The position numbers and the translations under genes were made by a program. 45,069 nt of DNA from an uncultured bacterium (GTDB lineage: Bacteria; Planctomycetota; UBA1135; GCA-002686595). Shown here piece after piece: positions 16,421-26,830 of the stretch. The stretch is taken from positions 1 to 45,069 of the forward strand of contig CALJGV010000020.1 in NCBI GenBank assembly GCA_938075305.1, written 5' to 3'. Each line of letters begins with the position of its first letter. Within the stretch, counting starts at the first letter, position 1. The notes below the pieces were generated by a model that was not told the origin of the DNA, did not search any database, and saw only the letters and a list, made by a program, of their open reading frames with translations.

Positions 16421-17800
16421 ATGACCATTCCTCCCATCTCCTCCCTCCTGGGCGTCCTCATCCTCGCCGCGGCCACGCCACCCTCGGCCCCGGCCCCGCT
16501 CGCCGCCCCCCAAGACGGCCAGCCCGCGTGGAGCAACTGGAGGGGCCCCGAGCTCCGGGGGATCGCGCCGGGCGCGACGGGGCTCCCCACCCGCTGGGCC
16601 GTCGACGAGCACGTGGTCTGGCGGACCCCGATGCCCACGTTCTCAGGCGCCACCCCCGCCATCAGCGGCGACCACCTCTTCGTCCTCTCGGCCTCGGCCC
16701 CCGAGCCTGGAGCCACCGAGGAGCAGCCCAAGGGGCGCCGCCGGCCACGCCGCGACCCGGGGGGCCCGGAGATGCTGCTCCACTGCCTGAGCGCCGTGGA
16801 CGGATCGGTGCGCTGGACCCGGAACCTCGACGAGGGCAACGAGCTCCACTACAAGGCCAACCGCGCCTCGGCCTCCCCCGTCACCGACGGAGCCCACGTC
16901 TGGACCGTCACCGGGAACGGGACCGTGAGCGCCCATGACTTCACCGGCGAGCTGGCGTGGTCCACCAACCTGCAGGAGCGCTGGGGTTCGTTCGGGCTGC
17001 TCTGGGGGTACGCGTCGTCGCCGGTGCTCCACGATGGTCTCCTGATCGTGCAGGTGCTGCACGGGATGAAGACCGACGACCCGTCCTACATCGCAGCCTT
17101 CGACGCGAAGTCGGGCGCGCTCCGCTGGCGCGCCGAGCGCCCCACGGACGCGCAGCGCGAATCCCCCGACGCCTACACCACGCCGCTGGTGATCGAGCGC
17201 GAGGGCGGCGCCGAGCTGGTCATCACCGGCGGCGACGTGGTGACGGGCCACGCCCTCGACTCAGGCAAGGAGCTGTGGCGCGTGGACGGGCTCAACCCGC
17301 GCAAGGCCACGAACTACCGCATCGTGCCCTCCGCCGTCATGGTGGGCGACATCCTCGTGGCCCCGACCCGCGAGCGGCCCGTGCTCGCCATCGACACCGC
17401 GGGCGGCGAGCCCCTGACCGACGAGGACGTCCGCTGGCGCTGGGACACCCGCGGCGGCCCGGACGTGCCGACCCCGGCGAGTGACGGGACCCACCTCTAC
17501 ATGGTGGACGACGCCGGGCTCGTCACGTGCATCGTCGGCGCCACCGGCGAGGCCCTGTGGGGCCCGGAGCGGACCATCGAGGGCACCGTGTCCTCGTCGC
17601 CCCTGCTCGCGGACGGCAAGCTGTACATCACGAACGAGGAGGGCATCACGGTGGTCCTCGCCGCAGGCGCCGAGTTCAAGCAGCTGGCCGTCAACGAGCT
17701 CGACGGCTCCTTCACCCTCTCCTCCCCCGTGGCCGTGGGCGACCGGCTCTTCTTGCGCACGGGCGACTTCCTCTACTGCCTCGCCAACCCCAAGGACTGA
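16421..17800 (+). CDS. Secreted PQQ-like beta-propeller protein with Arg-rich loop
   Basis: Exported protein of 459 residues with a Pro/Ala-rich leader (1-30) and the opening WSNWRGPELRGI typical of this family. Propeller repeats run to the end. An Arg/Pro-rich insert (about 93-117, GRRRPRRD) sits at the same place in the first blade as in the propeller at 13112-14485, so the two are close paralogues. Its role is likely as an extracytoplasmic scaffold or oxidoreductase-like protein; no active-site residues can be named. It is followed after 7 nt by a DUF1080 gene, so the pair is an operon. Confidence 0.85.
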   Translation: MTIPPISSLLGVLILAAATPPSAPAPLAAPQDGQPAWSNWRGPELRGIAPGATGLPTRWAVDEHVVWRTPMPTFSGATPAISGDHLFVLSASAPEPGATEEQPKGRRRPRRDPGGPEMLLHCLSAVDGSVRWTRNLDEGNELHYKANRASASPVTDGAHVWTVTGNGTVSAHDFTGELAWSTNLQERWGSFGLLWGYASSPVLHDGLLIVQVLHGMKTDDPSYIAAFDAKSGALRWRAERPTDAQRESPDAYTTPLVIEREGGAELVITGGDVVTGHALDSGKELWRVDGLNPRKATNYRIVPSAVMVGDILVAPTRERPVLAIDTAGGEPLTDEDVRWRWDTRGGPDVPTPASDGTHLYMVDDAGLVTCIVGATGEALWGPERTIEGTVSSSPLLADGKLYITNEEGITVVLAAGAEFKQLAVNELDGSFTLSSPVAVGDRLFLRTGDFLYCLANPKD

Positions 17801-17807
17801 CCCCGCC

Positions 17808-18563
17808 ATGAACCTCCTCAAGCTCTCCCTGGCCGCGATCCCCGCCGCCGCTGCCCTGTGGGCCGCGCTCCCCGCCGCCGAGCTCCAGCGCGCCCACGTG
17901 GACGGCGAGGGCTGGACCACCCTCACCCTCGCGGACTTCGTCAACGTCAACGGCGACGACACCACCTGGCGCGAGGAGGACGGCGTCATCCACTGCACCG
18001 GCCGGCCCGTGGGCGGCGCTCGGAGCCAGAAGACGTACACCAACTTCGAGATGGTGGTCGAGTGGAAGCACGAGACCTTCGCGGGCAACTCTGGCCTGTT
18101 CCTGTGGTGCCCCGAGTCCGCCTTCACCGACCTGCCCCCCGGCACCCTCCCCCGCAGCGGCATCGAGGTCCAGGTCCTCGACCTCGGCTACGAGGCCAAC
18201 TGGCTCAAGAACAAGGGCAAGCACTCCAACTGGTTCACGAGCCACGGGGACGTCTTCCCTGTCGGCGGCTCGAAGATGACCGCCTTCACGCCGGCCATCG
18301 AGTACACGGACGAGGGCGGTGACGCCTACAAGGTCGGCCGGCCCAACAGCCCACGTAGCTTTCCCACCCAGCGACTCACTCGTCCCCACGGCGAGTGGAA
18401 CCACTACTACGTCCGCGCCATCAACGGCGAGGTGCGCCTGTGGGTGAACGGTGAGGAGGTCAACGGCGGCCGCGACTGCCAGCCAGCCACGGGCTACCTG
18501 GCCCTCGAGGCCGAGGCCGCGCCCGTGCAGTTCCGGAACCTCCGGCTCCGCGAGCTCCCCTGA
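17808..18563 (+). CDS. Secreted DUF1080 (3-keto-disaccharide hydrolase-like) protein
   Basis: Exported protein of 251 residues: signal peptide (1-23) then a single DUF1080 beta-sandwich. Recognisable segments are the early TWREEDGVIHCTG strand, GNSGLFLWCPE, RSGIEVQVLDLGY and the closing FRNLRLREL. Family members bind or hydrolyse 3-keto-glycosides. It begins 7 nt after the propeller gene stop. A second DUF1080 domain sits in the divergent ThuA fusion, which supports a shared sugar-degradation role. ATG 17808 is chosen for its position and signal peptide. Confidence 0.87.
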   Translation: MNLLKLSLAAIPAAAALWAALPAAELQRAHVDGEGWTTLTLADFVNVNGDDTTWREEDGVIHCTGRPVGGARSQKTYTNFEMVVEWKHETFAGNSGLFLWCPESAFTDLPPGTLPRSGIEVQVLDLGYEANWLKNKGKHSNWFTSHGDVFPVGGSKMTAFTPAIEYTDEGGDAYKVGRPNSPRSFPTQRLTRPHGEWNHYYVRAINGEVRLWVNGEEVNGGRDCQPATGYLALEAEAAPVQFRNLRLRELP

Positions 18564-18682
18564 GGCGCCCCGGCACCCCACCGAGAGGGCCGGGCGGGCG
18601 AGAATCTCCGGGGGCTGTCTGAATACGCCGGGCGGGAATGCGAAGCTGCGGTGAGCCTGCCGCCACCAGAACCGAGCCCCCC

Positions 18683-20869
18683 ATGCCTCCCCTTCCCGAG
18701 GACAAGCCCGCCTCGCCGCTCGCCACGGACGCGCCCACCGTGGCGGCGACTCGCCGCCACGACCTCGACGCCGTGCGGAGCTTCGCCATGTCCCTGGGCG
18801 TCGTGCTCCACGCGTGCCTCTCCCTGTCGTTCGTCCCCTGGCCGATCACCGACGAGGTCCGGACGGAGGGGATGACCGGGCTCTTCGCCTTCATCCACGG
18901 CTTCCGCATGCCGCTCTTCTTCCTCTTGAGCGGCTACTTCGCGGTGATGCTCTGGCAGCGGAGGGGCGCGCGCGGGCTGATCTCGCACCGGGTCCGGCGG
19001 GTCCTGGTGCCCATGGTCGTCGCGTGCTTCACCATCCTCCCCCTGGTGCATTGGTCCGTGGGCGAGGGCCTGGCGCTGCGATACGCGCCCGAGGACTCCC
19101 GGGCGAGCTCGACTCCGAGGGAGACCGAGGGTCCGGCGACGAATCTGAACCGCGACCTGTGGTCCGCCGCCCGCGCCGGGGACCTGCAGCGCCTCCGGGC
19201 GCTCGACGTGGAAGGACAGGACCTCGACGCCAGGGACAACCTCCTGCTGACGGCCCTCCACTGGGCGGCGGCCGAGGACCAGGCCGCCGCCTGCGAGCTC
19301 CTCGTCGAGCTCGGCGCGGACCTCGAGGCCAAGGACGGGTCCGCGGCGACGCCCCTCATCAGCGGCGCGTTCTGGGGATCCGCGGCGGCCTGCGAGGTCC
19401 TCCTGGCCCGCGGCGCGGACCCGGAGGCCCGCAACCAGGACGGAACCCGCGCGGTGGACCTGGCGAGGTGGCGCTGGGCCGAGGACCGACTGGTAGCCAC
19501 AACCTTCGTCGCAGGGCTCATCCGATTCGATGTGGACCTCGCCGCCATGCCGGCCCGGGTCCGCGCCACGGCCTCGGTCTTCGACCTCGAGGACGTCGCC
19601 GGGGGCTCGGAGGTGGGCGCCCGCGGCGCGGAGCTCGACCTCTGGGCGGCGGCCCGAGCCGGTGACCGGGAGCGGGTCGAGGCCCTGATCGCCGCGGGCG
19701 AGGACGTGAACGCCAGGGACGACCTCAAGCTCACCGCCCTGCACTGGGCCGCGACCGCGGATCAGCCCGAGGTCTGCGAGCTTCTCCTGGACCTCGGCGC
19801 GGACCTGGAGCTCTCCCTCGGGTCCCACGGCACGCCCCTGAACAGCGCCGCCTTCTGGGCCGCTCCGGAGGCCAGCCGGGTCCTCCTCGCCCGGGGCGCC
19901 GACCCGGGGGTTCGGAACCGGGACGGCACCAGCCCGATGGAGCTCTCCCTCTGGCCCTGGGGCGACGAACGCAAGGGGCTCACGCAGCTCGTGGCCAGCC
20001 TCGTCCGGTACGACGTGGACCTGGGCGTGATGCCAGACCGCGTCCGCCGCACGGCGGCGGTGTTCGCCGCCGCTCCGTCGGAGGGGTTCGAGGTCTTTGA
20101 CCCGCAGCCCGGGAGCCGGCTCCTGGAGGAGCTCGCCGACTTCGACCTCGGCCACCTCTGGTTCCTCTGGTACCTGATGGGTCTGCTCGTGCTCAGCCTC
20201 CCGGTGTTCGCCATCGCCGCGCGGTGGACCCCCGCGTCCAACTCGGCCCTCTACGTGTCCCCCCTGGCGCTCATCGCCGTCGTCCCCCTGACCGCGACGT
20301 TCCAGGCGATCATGCTGCACGAGGGGCTGACCTTCTTCGGTCCGAGCACCTCCTCGGTCCTCGCCTTCGACCCGCTGGTGCTCGCCTACTACGGCGTCTT
20401 CTTCCTCTTCGGCGCGGCCGTGCGCGGCCTCGACCCGGACACCCGCAGCCTCACCCGCGGCTGGCCGGCGATGCTCGCCGTCGCCATCGTGATCTTCCTC
20501 GCCGCGGGGGCCGCTGCGGAGAGCGCCAAGGGCGGCGAGCTCGAGGCGCTCATCCCCGCCGTCATGCAGGCCGCCTTCGCCTGGACCATGACCCTCGGGC
20601 TGATCGGGCTCTCGGCGAAGCTCTTCCACCGGGAGCGCACCTGGGTCCGCTACCTCTCCGACGCGTCCTACTGGATCTACCTCGCCCACCTGCCCCTGGT
20701 CTTCCTTCTCCAAGGAGCCGTGGCCCGCTGGGAGCTCCCCGCCTGGCAGAAGCTCGGGGTCATGGTGACCGCGTGCCTCGCGGCGCTGCTCCTCACCTAC
20801 GCGCTCCTCATCCGCCCGACGCCGATCGGCTGGATGCTCAACGGCAGGCGGCCCGCGCGGCGGGCCTGA
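18683..20869 (+). CDS. Acyltransferase-3 membrane protein with two ankyrin blocks inserted in a loop
   Basis: Protein of 728 residues. The membrane part matches the acyltransferase-3 (OpgC/MdoC-like) family: the Arg-x10-His motif of the first helix (Arg32, His43), FRMPLFFLLSGYF, RVRRVLVPM, and later HLWFLWYLMGLLVLS (about 490) and further helices to about 715. Such enzymes move acyl groups onto glycans or lipids across the membrane. Between the third helix and HLWFLWYL, where relatives have a short loop, lie two ankyrin-repeat blocks (156-300 and 317-461), each with repeats such as LTALHWAA and CELLxxLGADLE. By the family's usual topology this loop is outside the cytoplasm. The two blocks are tandem copies. 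ATG 18638 would add 15 residues. Both domain families are clear; the fused role is unknown. Confidence 0.85.
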   Translation: MPPLPEDKPASPLATDAPTVAATRRHDLDAVRSFAMSLGVVLHACLSLSFVPWPITDEVRTEGMTGLFAFIHGFRMPLFFLLSGYFAVMLWQRRGARGLISHRVRRVLVPMVVACFTILPLVHWSVGEGLALRYAPEDSRASSTPRETEGPATNLNRDLWSAARAGDLQRLRALDVEGQDLDARDNLLLTALHWAAAEDQAAACELLVELGADLEAKDGSAATPLISGAFWGSAAACEVLLARGADPEARNQDGTRAVDLARWRWAEDRLVATTFVAGLIRFDVDLAAMPARVRATASVFDLEDVAGGSEVGARGAELDLWAAARAGDRERVEALIAAGEDVNARDDLKLTALHWAATADQPEVCELLLDLGADLELSLGSHGTPLNSAAFWAAPEASRVLLARGADPGVRNRDGTSPMELSLWPWGDERKGLTQLVASLVRYDVDLGVMPDRVRRTAAVFAAAPSEGFEVFDPQPGSRLLEELADFDLGHLWFLWYLMGLLVLSLPVFAIAARWTPASNSALYVSPLALIAVVPLTATFQAIMLHEGLTFFGPSTSSVLAFDPLVLAYYGVFFLFGAAVRGLDPDTRSLTRGWPAMLAVAIVIFLAAGAAAESAKGGELEALIPAVMQAAFAWTMTLGLIGLSAKLFHRERTWVRYLSDASYWIYLAHLPLVFLLQGAVARWELPAWQKLGVMVTACLAALLLTYALLIRPTPIGWMLNGRRPARRA
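19148..20065 (+). repeat. Tandem internal duplication of a 145-residue ankyrin block
   Basis: Positions 19148-19582 and 19631-20065 encode 145-residue blocks that align without a gap; hand count gives about 84 identical residues (58%). A 16-residue linker separates them. Both copies include a non-ankyrin tail with R(F/Y)DVDL, MPxRVR and TAxVF, so the unit duplicated was larger than one ankyrin repeat. Confidence 0.85.
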
Positions 20870-20875
20870 GGCCCC

Positions 20876-22303
20876 TCACTCGCCGCGCACGTCGTAGCAG
20901 AGAAGGCGCCTGGGTGAGCCGTCGCCCCGGCCGCGGTTGTTCTGACACACGTAGAGCAGCCCGTTGCAGATGACAGGCGGCGTCCAGGTCTCCGCCGCAT
21001 AGAACAGCGGGGCCTGGGAGATCACCTCGAAGTCCTCCTCGCCCTGCTTCACGGTCACCAGCTGACCGGTGTCACCCAGGGCCCAGAGGACGCCGTCCGC
21101 GGCCATCACCGTGCCCTTCCCAAGGCTGGTGCTCAGGGTGCGCTTGCGGTCCCCTTCCCCCACCTCCTGGTCGAAGGTGAGCGAGGTGCGGATCTGCTCC
21201 TCGCCGCTCTTGGGGTCGATCGCCACCAGGGCCCCCGCGCGCCCGGAGACACCGTCCACCGCGACGATCTTCCCTTCCACGAAGATCGGGGTCGCGAACT
21301 CGAGCGCGAGGGACCGCCGGTCCCGCCAGCGCTCCTCCCCCTTGCCGTCCTCGTCCACGTCCACCACCGCGCTGCCCACGTTGTAGGCCGCCGTGAGGAA
21401 CACGCTGTCCCCCATGGGCACCGGGCTCGGCCCGTTGACGCTGAGGGTCGTACGGCTGCGGAAGGGGTACCGGGTGGTGATCTTCCCTTCGGTCGTGAGG
21501 ATCAGGAGACCGCCCACCGGGGGGCGGGTCTCCCCGCCAGCGATCACGAGGATGCGCTCCTCCCCGCCGATGGTGGCGAGGACCGGCGAGGCGCAGCTGG
21601 GCCCCCACTGATCCCCCGCGCCCCAGCGAGGCTCGCCCGTCTCCAGGTCCAGGGCACCCACGCAGGGCCCCCAGCTGGAGCCGCCGGAGGACGGCGGCGC
21701 TCCGAAGTTCTGCACGACCATGTCCCCCACGACGAGCGGAGAGGAGACCACCCCGAAGTAGCCCCGCCCCACGTCCATGGCCTCGTTGGTGTTCACGCCC
21801 CACAGCTCCTTCCCGGTGGCGAAGTCCAGGACCACGAGCCGGCCCCCCACGCCGTGGACCACCACGCGCCCGCGGGCGATGGTCGGCGTCGCCCTCGGCC
21901 CGTCGTTGTCGAAGTAGCGCCCCGAGTAGCTGCAGGGGAACGAGTGCCGCCAGATCCGCTGGCCGCTGAAGGCGTCGTGGCAGTCCACGTGGACCTCCCG
22001 GCCCACGCGGTGGGTGAAGACCAGCCGCCCGTCCGCGACCACCGGGCTCGCGAACCCGTCCCCTCGCTCCAGCTCCCACACCAGCGGCGGGGCCGTCGAA
22101 CCGAAGTCCGACCGCAGCGGGGCCTCCCGGCAGATCCCGTCCCTGCGCGGCCCGAGGAACGAGCTCCAGTCCTCGGTGATGGCCCCCTCCGCCAGGGGCC
22201 GCGGCGCCGCGTGGAAGGTCAATCCCGGCGTCGGAGCGGGCCCCGCCGGCGGCTCCTGCGGGACGAGGAACGCGAGGGCACAGATGGAGGCGGCGATGGT
22301 CAT
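20876..22303 (-). CDS. Secreted PQQ-like beta-propeller protein
   Basis: Exported protein of 475 residues, last gene of the seven-gene minus-strand operon. A short leader (1-16) is followed by a Pro-rich stretch. The propeller opens with DWSSFLGPRRDGIC and continues through repeats such as LVFTHRVGREVHVDCHDAFSG to a C-terminal LLYVCQNNRGRGDGSPRRLL. It lacks the Arg-rich insert of the two propellers to the left. It starts 67 nt after the DUF1501 stop. ATG 22303 is chosen from the signal peptide. It ends 6 nt from the convergent acyltransferase gene. No catalytic motif is visible. Confidence 0.84.
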   Translation of the reverse strand: MTIAASICALAFLVPQEPPAGPAPTPGLTFHAAPRPLAEGAITEDWSSFLGPRRDGICREAPLRSDFGSTAPPLVWELERGDGFASPVVADGRLVFTHRVGREVHVDCHDAFSGQRIWRHSFPCSYSGRYFDNDGPRATPTIARGRVVVHGVGGRLVVLDFATGKELWGVNTNEAMDVGRGYFGVVSSPLVVGDMVVQNFGAPPSSGGSSWGPCVGALDLETGEPRWGAGDQWGPSCASPVLATIGGEERILVIAGGETRPPVGGLLILTTEGKITTRYPFRSRTTLSVNGPSPVPMGDSVFLTAAYNVGSAVVDVDEDGKGEERWRDRRSLALEFATPIFVEGKIVAVDGVSGRAGALVAIDPKSGEEQIRTSLTFDQEVGEGDRKRTLSTSLGKGTVMAADGVLWALGDTGQLVTVKQGEEDFEVISQAPLFYAAETWTPPVICNGLLYVCQNNRGRGDGSPRRLLCYDVRGE

Positions 22304-22370
22304 AGGCGGGTTGGGAGCGGTCGGTCCGTCCCGGCCGGAGCGCCGGGTCCCATGACCGTTCGAGCGGCCC

Positions 22371-23807
22371 TCAGGCGAGGATGCCCGGTACCAGCTCCCC
22401 GTGCACGTCCGTGAGGCGGAAGTCCCGGCCCTGGAAGCGATAGGTGAGCCGCTCGTGGTCGAGACCCAACTGATGCAGGAGCGTGGCGTGCAGGTCGTGG
22501 GTGGAGACCGGGTCCCGTACCACGTTGTAGGAGTGGTCGCAGGTCTCCCCGTGGGTGACGCCGGGCGCGAACCCGCCGCCCGCGAGCCAGATGGAGAAGC
22601 AGCGCGGGTGGTGGTCCCGGCCGTAGTTCTCCTTGGTGAGCTCCCCCTGGCTGTAGACCGTCCGGCCGAACTCTCCGCCCCAGACCACGATGGTGTCATC
22701 GAGGAGCCCGCGCTCCTCCAGGTCCTGGACCAGCGCGGCGGAGGGTTGGTCGGTGTCCTTCACGCACTTCGTGAGGTCCTTGGGCAGGTTGCCGTGGTGG
22801 TCCCAGCCCATGTGGAAGAGCTGCACGAAGCGCACGTCGCGCTCGGCCATGCGCCGGGCGAGCAGGCAGTTGCGGGCGAAGGACCCCGGCCGGCGCACGT
22901 CGGGCCCGTAGCGCTCCAGCACCGACTCCGGCTCGTCGGAGATGTCCGTCAGATCCGGCACCGCCGCCTGCATGCGGAAGGCCAGCTCGTACTGCTCCAC
23001 CCGCGTGTCGCGCTCGGGGTCCTCGTCGTCCCGCAGGCCGTTCAACCGCCTGAGATCGTCCAGCATCGCCCGCCGCCGCTCCCGATCGATGCCGGGGGCG
23101 TTCGCGAGATAGAGCACCGGGTCCTCGCCGCTGCGGAGCTTCACGCCCTGGTGACGGGTCGGCAGGAAGCCGCTCCCCCACAGCCGCGCGTAGAGGGGCT
23201 GCTTGGTGGCGCTCGAGGACACCATCACCACGAACGTCGGCAGGTCCTCGTTCATGGACCCCAGCCCGTAGGAGAGCCACGCCCCCATGCTCGGCCGCCC
23301 CGCCAGCTGGGAACCGGTCTGGGCGAAGGTGATGGCGGGGTCGTGGTTGATGGCCTCGGTGACCATGGAGCGCACGATGCAGAGCTTGTCCGCGATGGCG
23401 CCCGTGTGGGTGAGCAGGTCCCCCATGAGCGCGCCGCTCTCCCCCCGGCGCGTGGCCCCGAACTTCGAGGGCGCGATGGGGAACGAGGACTGGCCCGACG
23501 TCATCGTGGTCAGCCGCTGTCCCTGGCGCACGGACTCGGGCAGCTCCACGCCGAAGCGGTCCACGAGCCCCGGCTTGGGGTCGAGGGTCTCGAACTGCGA
23601 GGGCGCGCCCGACTGGAAGAGGTAGATGACGCGCTTCGCCTTGGCCTTGGGCCCCGACGCAGGCGAGCCGCCGAAGGCAGGGTCGAGGCTCCCGAGGGCC
23701 AGCGCCCCCAGCCCGGCCACGCCTCCACCGAGGAAGGTGCGCCGGTTGGTGCGCAGGGCGGCGCCGAGGGCGGCGGACCGCCGGAGGTCTTGCTCGTCGC
23801 TGCTCAT
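22371..23807 (-). CDS. DUF1501 protein, Tat-exported
   Basis: Protein of 478 residues with a twin-arginine leader ([19 protein letters not shown], about 20-38), so it is folded before export. The DUF1501 body has a sulfatase/alkaline-phosphatase-like look: [49 protein letters not shown] and [16 protein letters not shown], with many His/Asp that could bind metal. DUF1501 and DUF1553 genes are paired throughout planctomycetes, with unknown reaction. The start ATG overlaps the DUF1553 stop (ATGA), so translation is coupled. Pair recognition is firm; function is not. Confidence 0.9.
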   Translation of the reverse strand: MSSDEQDLRRSAALGAALRTNRRTFLGGGVAGLGALALGSLDPAFGGSPASGPKAKAKRVIYLFQSGAPSQFETLDPKPGLVDRFGVELPESVRQGQRLTTMTSGQSSFPIAPSKFGATRRGESGALMGDLLTHTGAIADKLCIVRSMVTEAINHDPAITFAQTGSQLAGRPSMGAWLSYGLGSMNEDLPTFVVMVSSSATKQPLYARLWGSGFLPTRHQGVKLRSGEDPVLYLANAPGIDRERRRAMLDDLRRLNGLRDDEDPERDTRVEQYELAFRMQAAVPDLTDISDEPESVLERYGPDVRRPGSFARNCLLARRMAERDVRFVQLFHMGWDHHGNLPKDLTKCVKDTDQPSAALVQDLEERGLLDDTIVVWGGEFGRTVYSQGELTKENYGRDHHPRCFSIWLAGGGFAPGVTHGETCDHSYNVVRDPVSTHDLHATLLHQLGLDHERLTYRFQGRDFRLTDVHGELVPGILA

Positions 23808-26779
23808 CGCTGGGTGATCGCCTCGTCGAGGTTCAGGATCGTGGAGGCGATCATCGTGTACGCCGCCCACTCGGGGGTGCGGGTGCGCGGCGAGACGGCC
23901 GTGGCGCCCACGCCGAGCAGCTCCACCGCGGCCATCGCGTCCGCCTCGAACTCGCTCCGGTACCGCGCGAGGGCCCCCTTGAGGACCTCCAGCTCGGCGG
24001 CGGTGGGCCCGCGGGAGAGGACCGCGCGCATCCCGAGGGTCACCCGGGCGTCCTCCCCCTCGGCCTGGAGCATGCGCTTCGCCAGGTGGCGGGAGGCCTC
24101 CAGGTAGGTCGGCCCGTTGAGGAGCGCCAGCGCCTGGAGGGGTGTGTTCGTGCTCGGCCGCCGCGCGGTGCAGAGCTCGAAGCCCGGCGCGTCGAAGGTG
24201 GTCAGCTGAGGGTGCGGCACGGTCCGCTTGCGGTAGGTGTAGAGCGATCGACGGAAGAGGTCGTCCCCCGTGGACTCCAGGTAGGCCCCCTGGCCGGCGC
24301 CCCCGGCCAGCTCCTTCCAGAGCCCGGCCGGCTGGTAGGGCTTCACCGAGGGGCCGCCCACCTTGTGCACCAGCAGGCCTGCGGCGAGCAGCGCCTGGTC
24401 CCGGACGCCCTCCGCGTCGAGCCGGTGCCGCGGGCCGCGGGCCAGCCAGCCGTTGGCTGGATCGCGTTCCCGCGCGGCGGCGCTCGCGTCCGACGACTGG
24501 CCGTAGGTGGCGGAGAGGGCGATGCGCCGCTCGAGGGACCGCAGGTCCCAGCCACTCGCCACCAGCTCGGCGGCGAGGTGATCGAGGAGCGCGGGGTGCT
24601 CGGGCCGGGCGCCGCGGATGCCGAAGTCCTCGGAAGTCGCGACGAGGCCGCGCCCGAAGAAGCTCGCCCAGACCCGGTTGACCGCCACTCGGGCCGTGAG
24701 CGGATTGGCCGGATCCACCAGCCAGCGCGCCAGGCCGAGGCGGTCGCGGCGCGCGCCGTCGGGGAGGCCTCCGAAGAGCTCGGGGACGTCCGGGGTCAGG
24801 GGCTCCCCCTCGGGCCGGTCGTACTGCCCCCGGCGCAGGAGGCGCGTCTCCCGGGGCTCGTCGCGATCGCGGAGCACCATGGCGGTGGGGACCTCGTCCC
24901 GCTCGAGTCGCTCCAGCTCCAACCGGGTCTTCGCCAGGCGGCGCCGCGCCCGGGCCGCCTCCTCGTCGAAGACGGCGAGATAGAACGGCCCGCCGTCCTC
25001 CAGCGCGGCCCGGCCGCGGGCGAGGGCCAGGACGGCGGCCCCATCGAGGGCGTGGCCGTCGACCCGGAAGTCGAGCAACTCCCCCTTCAGGTCCCCCGCG
25101 TAGCGCCGCGTCCCGAGCCGCAGGGGCTCATCGGTGGTCAGGGTCCCGTCGAGGCGATCCACCTCAGCCTTGAGGCTGGCGAGGATGCCGTTCACATGGA
25201 CCGTGACCCCGGCGGCCTTCCCGGACCCGTCGTAGGTCACCGCGATGTGGTGCCACGCCCCCTCCTCCAGGGGATCGGTCCCCACGACCTTGATGGCGTT
25301 CCCCGTCCACTGATGGATCAGGTGCACCGCCGGGCGCATGTCCCCGAGCAGCACCAGGTCGACGCCGCGATAGCGGTCGCTGTCCTCCATCCGGCTGTAG
25401 ACCGCGCCGTGGGACTCCGGACGCAGCCAGAGGGTCACGGTGAACGGCCTGTCTTGCTCGAACTCGACGCCGCCTCCGAGGTCCGCGGCCCCCTCCCGGG
25501 TGCCGTCGAGGAGCACCGCGCCGCGCCGCTCGAGAAGGGGCGCCGGCAGGTCCGGGATCACGTCCCTGTTCGCGGCGCGGAAGGCGGCGTGCCGCTCGGC
25601 CGAGGTGGCGGCCAGCGCGGCGAGGCTCGCCTCCTCCTCCGCGATCCGCGCCTCGAGCGCGGCCATCCGCTCCTCCTGCTCCAGGGACGGCACCCGCAGG
25701 AGCGGCGGGACGTTGCCCCGGGTCTCGGAGTAGACGCCCTTCTCGTCCACCTGATCGAAGAAGCCGAAGAAGCGGTAGTAGTCCACCTGGGAGATGGGGT
25801 CGTAGCGGTGATCGTGGCACCGGGCGCACCCCACGGTCAGGCCGAGGAACGCCGTCGCGCTCGTCTCCGCGCGGTCGGCCACGTTCTCCACGCGCCACTC
25901 CTCGTCGATGGAGCCGCCCTCGGTGACCGTGCGATGATTGCGCTGGAAGCCGGTCGCGAGCACGGCGTCCCGCCTACCCTCCTCGATCAGGTCCCCCGCC
26001 ACCTGCTCCATGACGAAGCGGTCGTAGGGCATGTTGGCGGCGAAGGCGCCCAGGACCCAGTCGCGCCAGGGCCACTGGTCCCGGCGGAAGTCGTTCTGAT
26101 AGCCGTTGGTGTCGGCGTAGCGCGCGAGGTCGAGCCACTCGCGGGTCCGGTGCTCGGCCCGCGCGTCGCTCGCGAGCAGCCCGTCCACCACCTGGGCCCG
26201 GTCCACCTCGCCCGAGAGGAACGCGTCCAGCTGCTCGAGGGTCGGCGGCAAGCCGGTGAGGTCCAGGTGTACGCGGCGCAGCCAGATGGCCGGCTCCGCA
26301 GGCGGTGATGGCGCCATGCCCTGCTGGCCCAGTCGGTGCAGCACCAGGAGGTCCAGGGGGTCGCGGTCCCAGCCCGTGAGCTCCCCCGAGGGGAGCGACA
26401 TGGCGGGGATGAGCGGCGCCTGGACGGGCTGGAAGGCCCAGTGCCCCTCCCAGGCCACGCCCTCCTCGATCCAGCGCCGGAGCAGCTCCCGCTCGGCCGC
26501 CGTCGGCGCCTTCCCCGTGGAGGGCGGCGGCATCACCCGGTCGGGGTCGTCGTGCACGAGCCTCGCGAGCAGCTCGCTCTCCTCCGGCGCGCCCGGCTCC
26601 GCCACGAAGAGCACGTCGTCGTGCACGTCCAGGCGCAGGTCGCCCTTGCGCGCCGCCGCGTCGGGGCCGTGGCAGTCGAAGCAGTACTCCGAGAGGATCG
26701 GCAGCACGTCGCGCCCGAAGTCCACGGGCCCGTCGACGCCGCCGGGGGCCGGGACCAGTGCGAGGAGCGCGAGGAGCAT
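23804..26779 (-). CDS. Cytochrome-domain DUF1549/DUF1553 protein with LamG-like insert
   Basis: Exported protein of 991 residues. Its domains, in order, are: leader (about 1-15); planctomycete cytochrome c domain with one haem motif CFDCH (Cys33, Cys36, His37); DUF1549 (about 145-350; [14 protein letters not shown] and [23 protein letters not shown]); a coiled-coil-like stretch; a concanavalin/LamG-like domain (about 430-595; [16 protein letters not shown]); and DUF1553 (about 690-960; [20 protein letters not shown] and [15 protein letters not shown]). Such proteins are a planctomycete hallmark, thought to be periplasmic redox or polysaccharide-related enzymes. It is translationally coupled to DUF1501. 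The haem motif and domain order are seen; the reaction is unknown. Confidence 0.9.
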   Translation of the reverse strand: MLLALLALVPAPGGVDGPVDFGRDVLPILSEYCFDCHGPDAAARKGDLRLDVHDDVLFVAEPGAPEESELLARLVHDDPDRVMPPPSTGKAPTAAERELLRRWIEEGVAWEGHWAFQPVQAPLIPAMSLPSGELTGWDRDPLDLLVLHRLGQQGMAPSPPAEPAIWLRRVHLDLTGLPPTLEQLDAFLSGEVDRAQVVDGLLASDARAEHRTREWLDLARYADTNGYQNDFRRDQWPWRDWVLGAFAANMPYDRFVMEQVAGDLIEEGRRDAVLATGFQRNHRTVTEGGSIDEEWRVENVADRAETSATAFLGLTVGCARCHDHRYDPISQVDYYRFFGFFDQVDEKGVYSETRGNVPPLLRVPSLEQEERMAALEARIAEEEASLAALAATSAERHAAFRAANRDVIPDLPAPLLERRGAVLLDGTREGAADLGGGVEFEQDRPFTVTLWLRPESHGAVYSRMEDSDRYRGVDLVLLGDMRPAVHLIHQWTGNAIKVVGTDPLEEGAWHHIAVTYDGSGKAAGVTVHVNGILASLKAEVDRLDGTLTTDEPLRLGTRRYAGDLKGELLDFRVDGHALDGAAVLALARGRAALEDGGPFYLAVFDEEAARARRRLAKTRLELERLERDEVPTAMVLRDRDEPRETRLLRRGQYDRPEGEPLTPDVPELFGGLPDGARRDRLGLARWLVDPANPLTARVAVNRVWASFFGRGLVATSEDFGIRGARPEHPALLDHLAAELVASGWDLRSLERRIALSATYGQSSDASAAARERDPANGWLARGPRHRLDAEGVRDQALLAAGLLVHKVGGPSVKPYQPAGLWKELAGGAGQGAYLESTGDDLFRRSLYTYRKRTVPHPQLTTFDAPGFELCTARRPSTNTPLQALALLNGPTYLEASRHLAKRMLQAEGEDARVTLGMRAVLSRGPTAAELEVLKGALARYRSEFEADAMAAVELLGVGATAVSPRTRTPEWAAYTMIASTILNLDEAITQR

Positions 26780-26830
26780 GGCCTCAGGATAGTCCGCCGC
26801 CGCCGGATCGGGCGGCTCTCCCTGGGGCGA

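Noticed and set aside
18494..20713. Open frame of 739 codons antisense to the acyltransferase
   Set aside because: Low-complexity charged sequence with no fold-like pattern; the sense strand has recognisable ankyrin and acyltransferase motifs.
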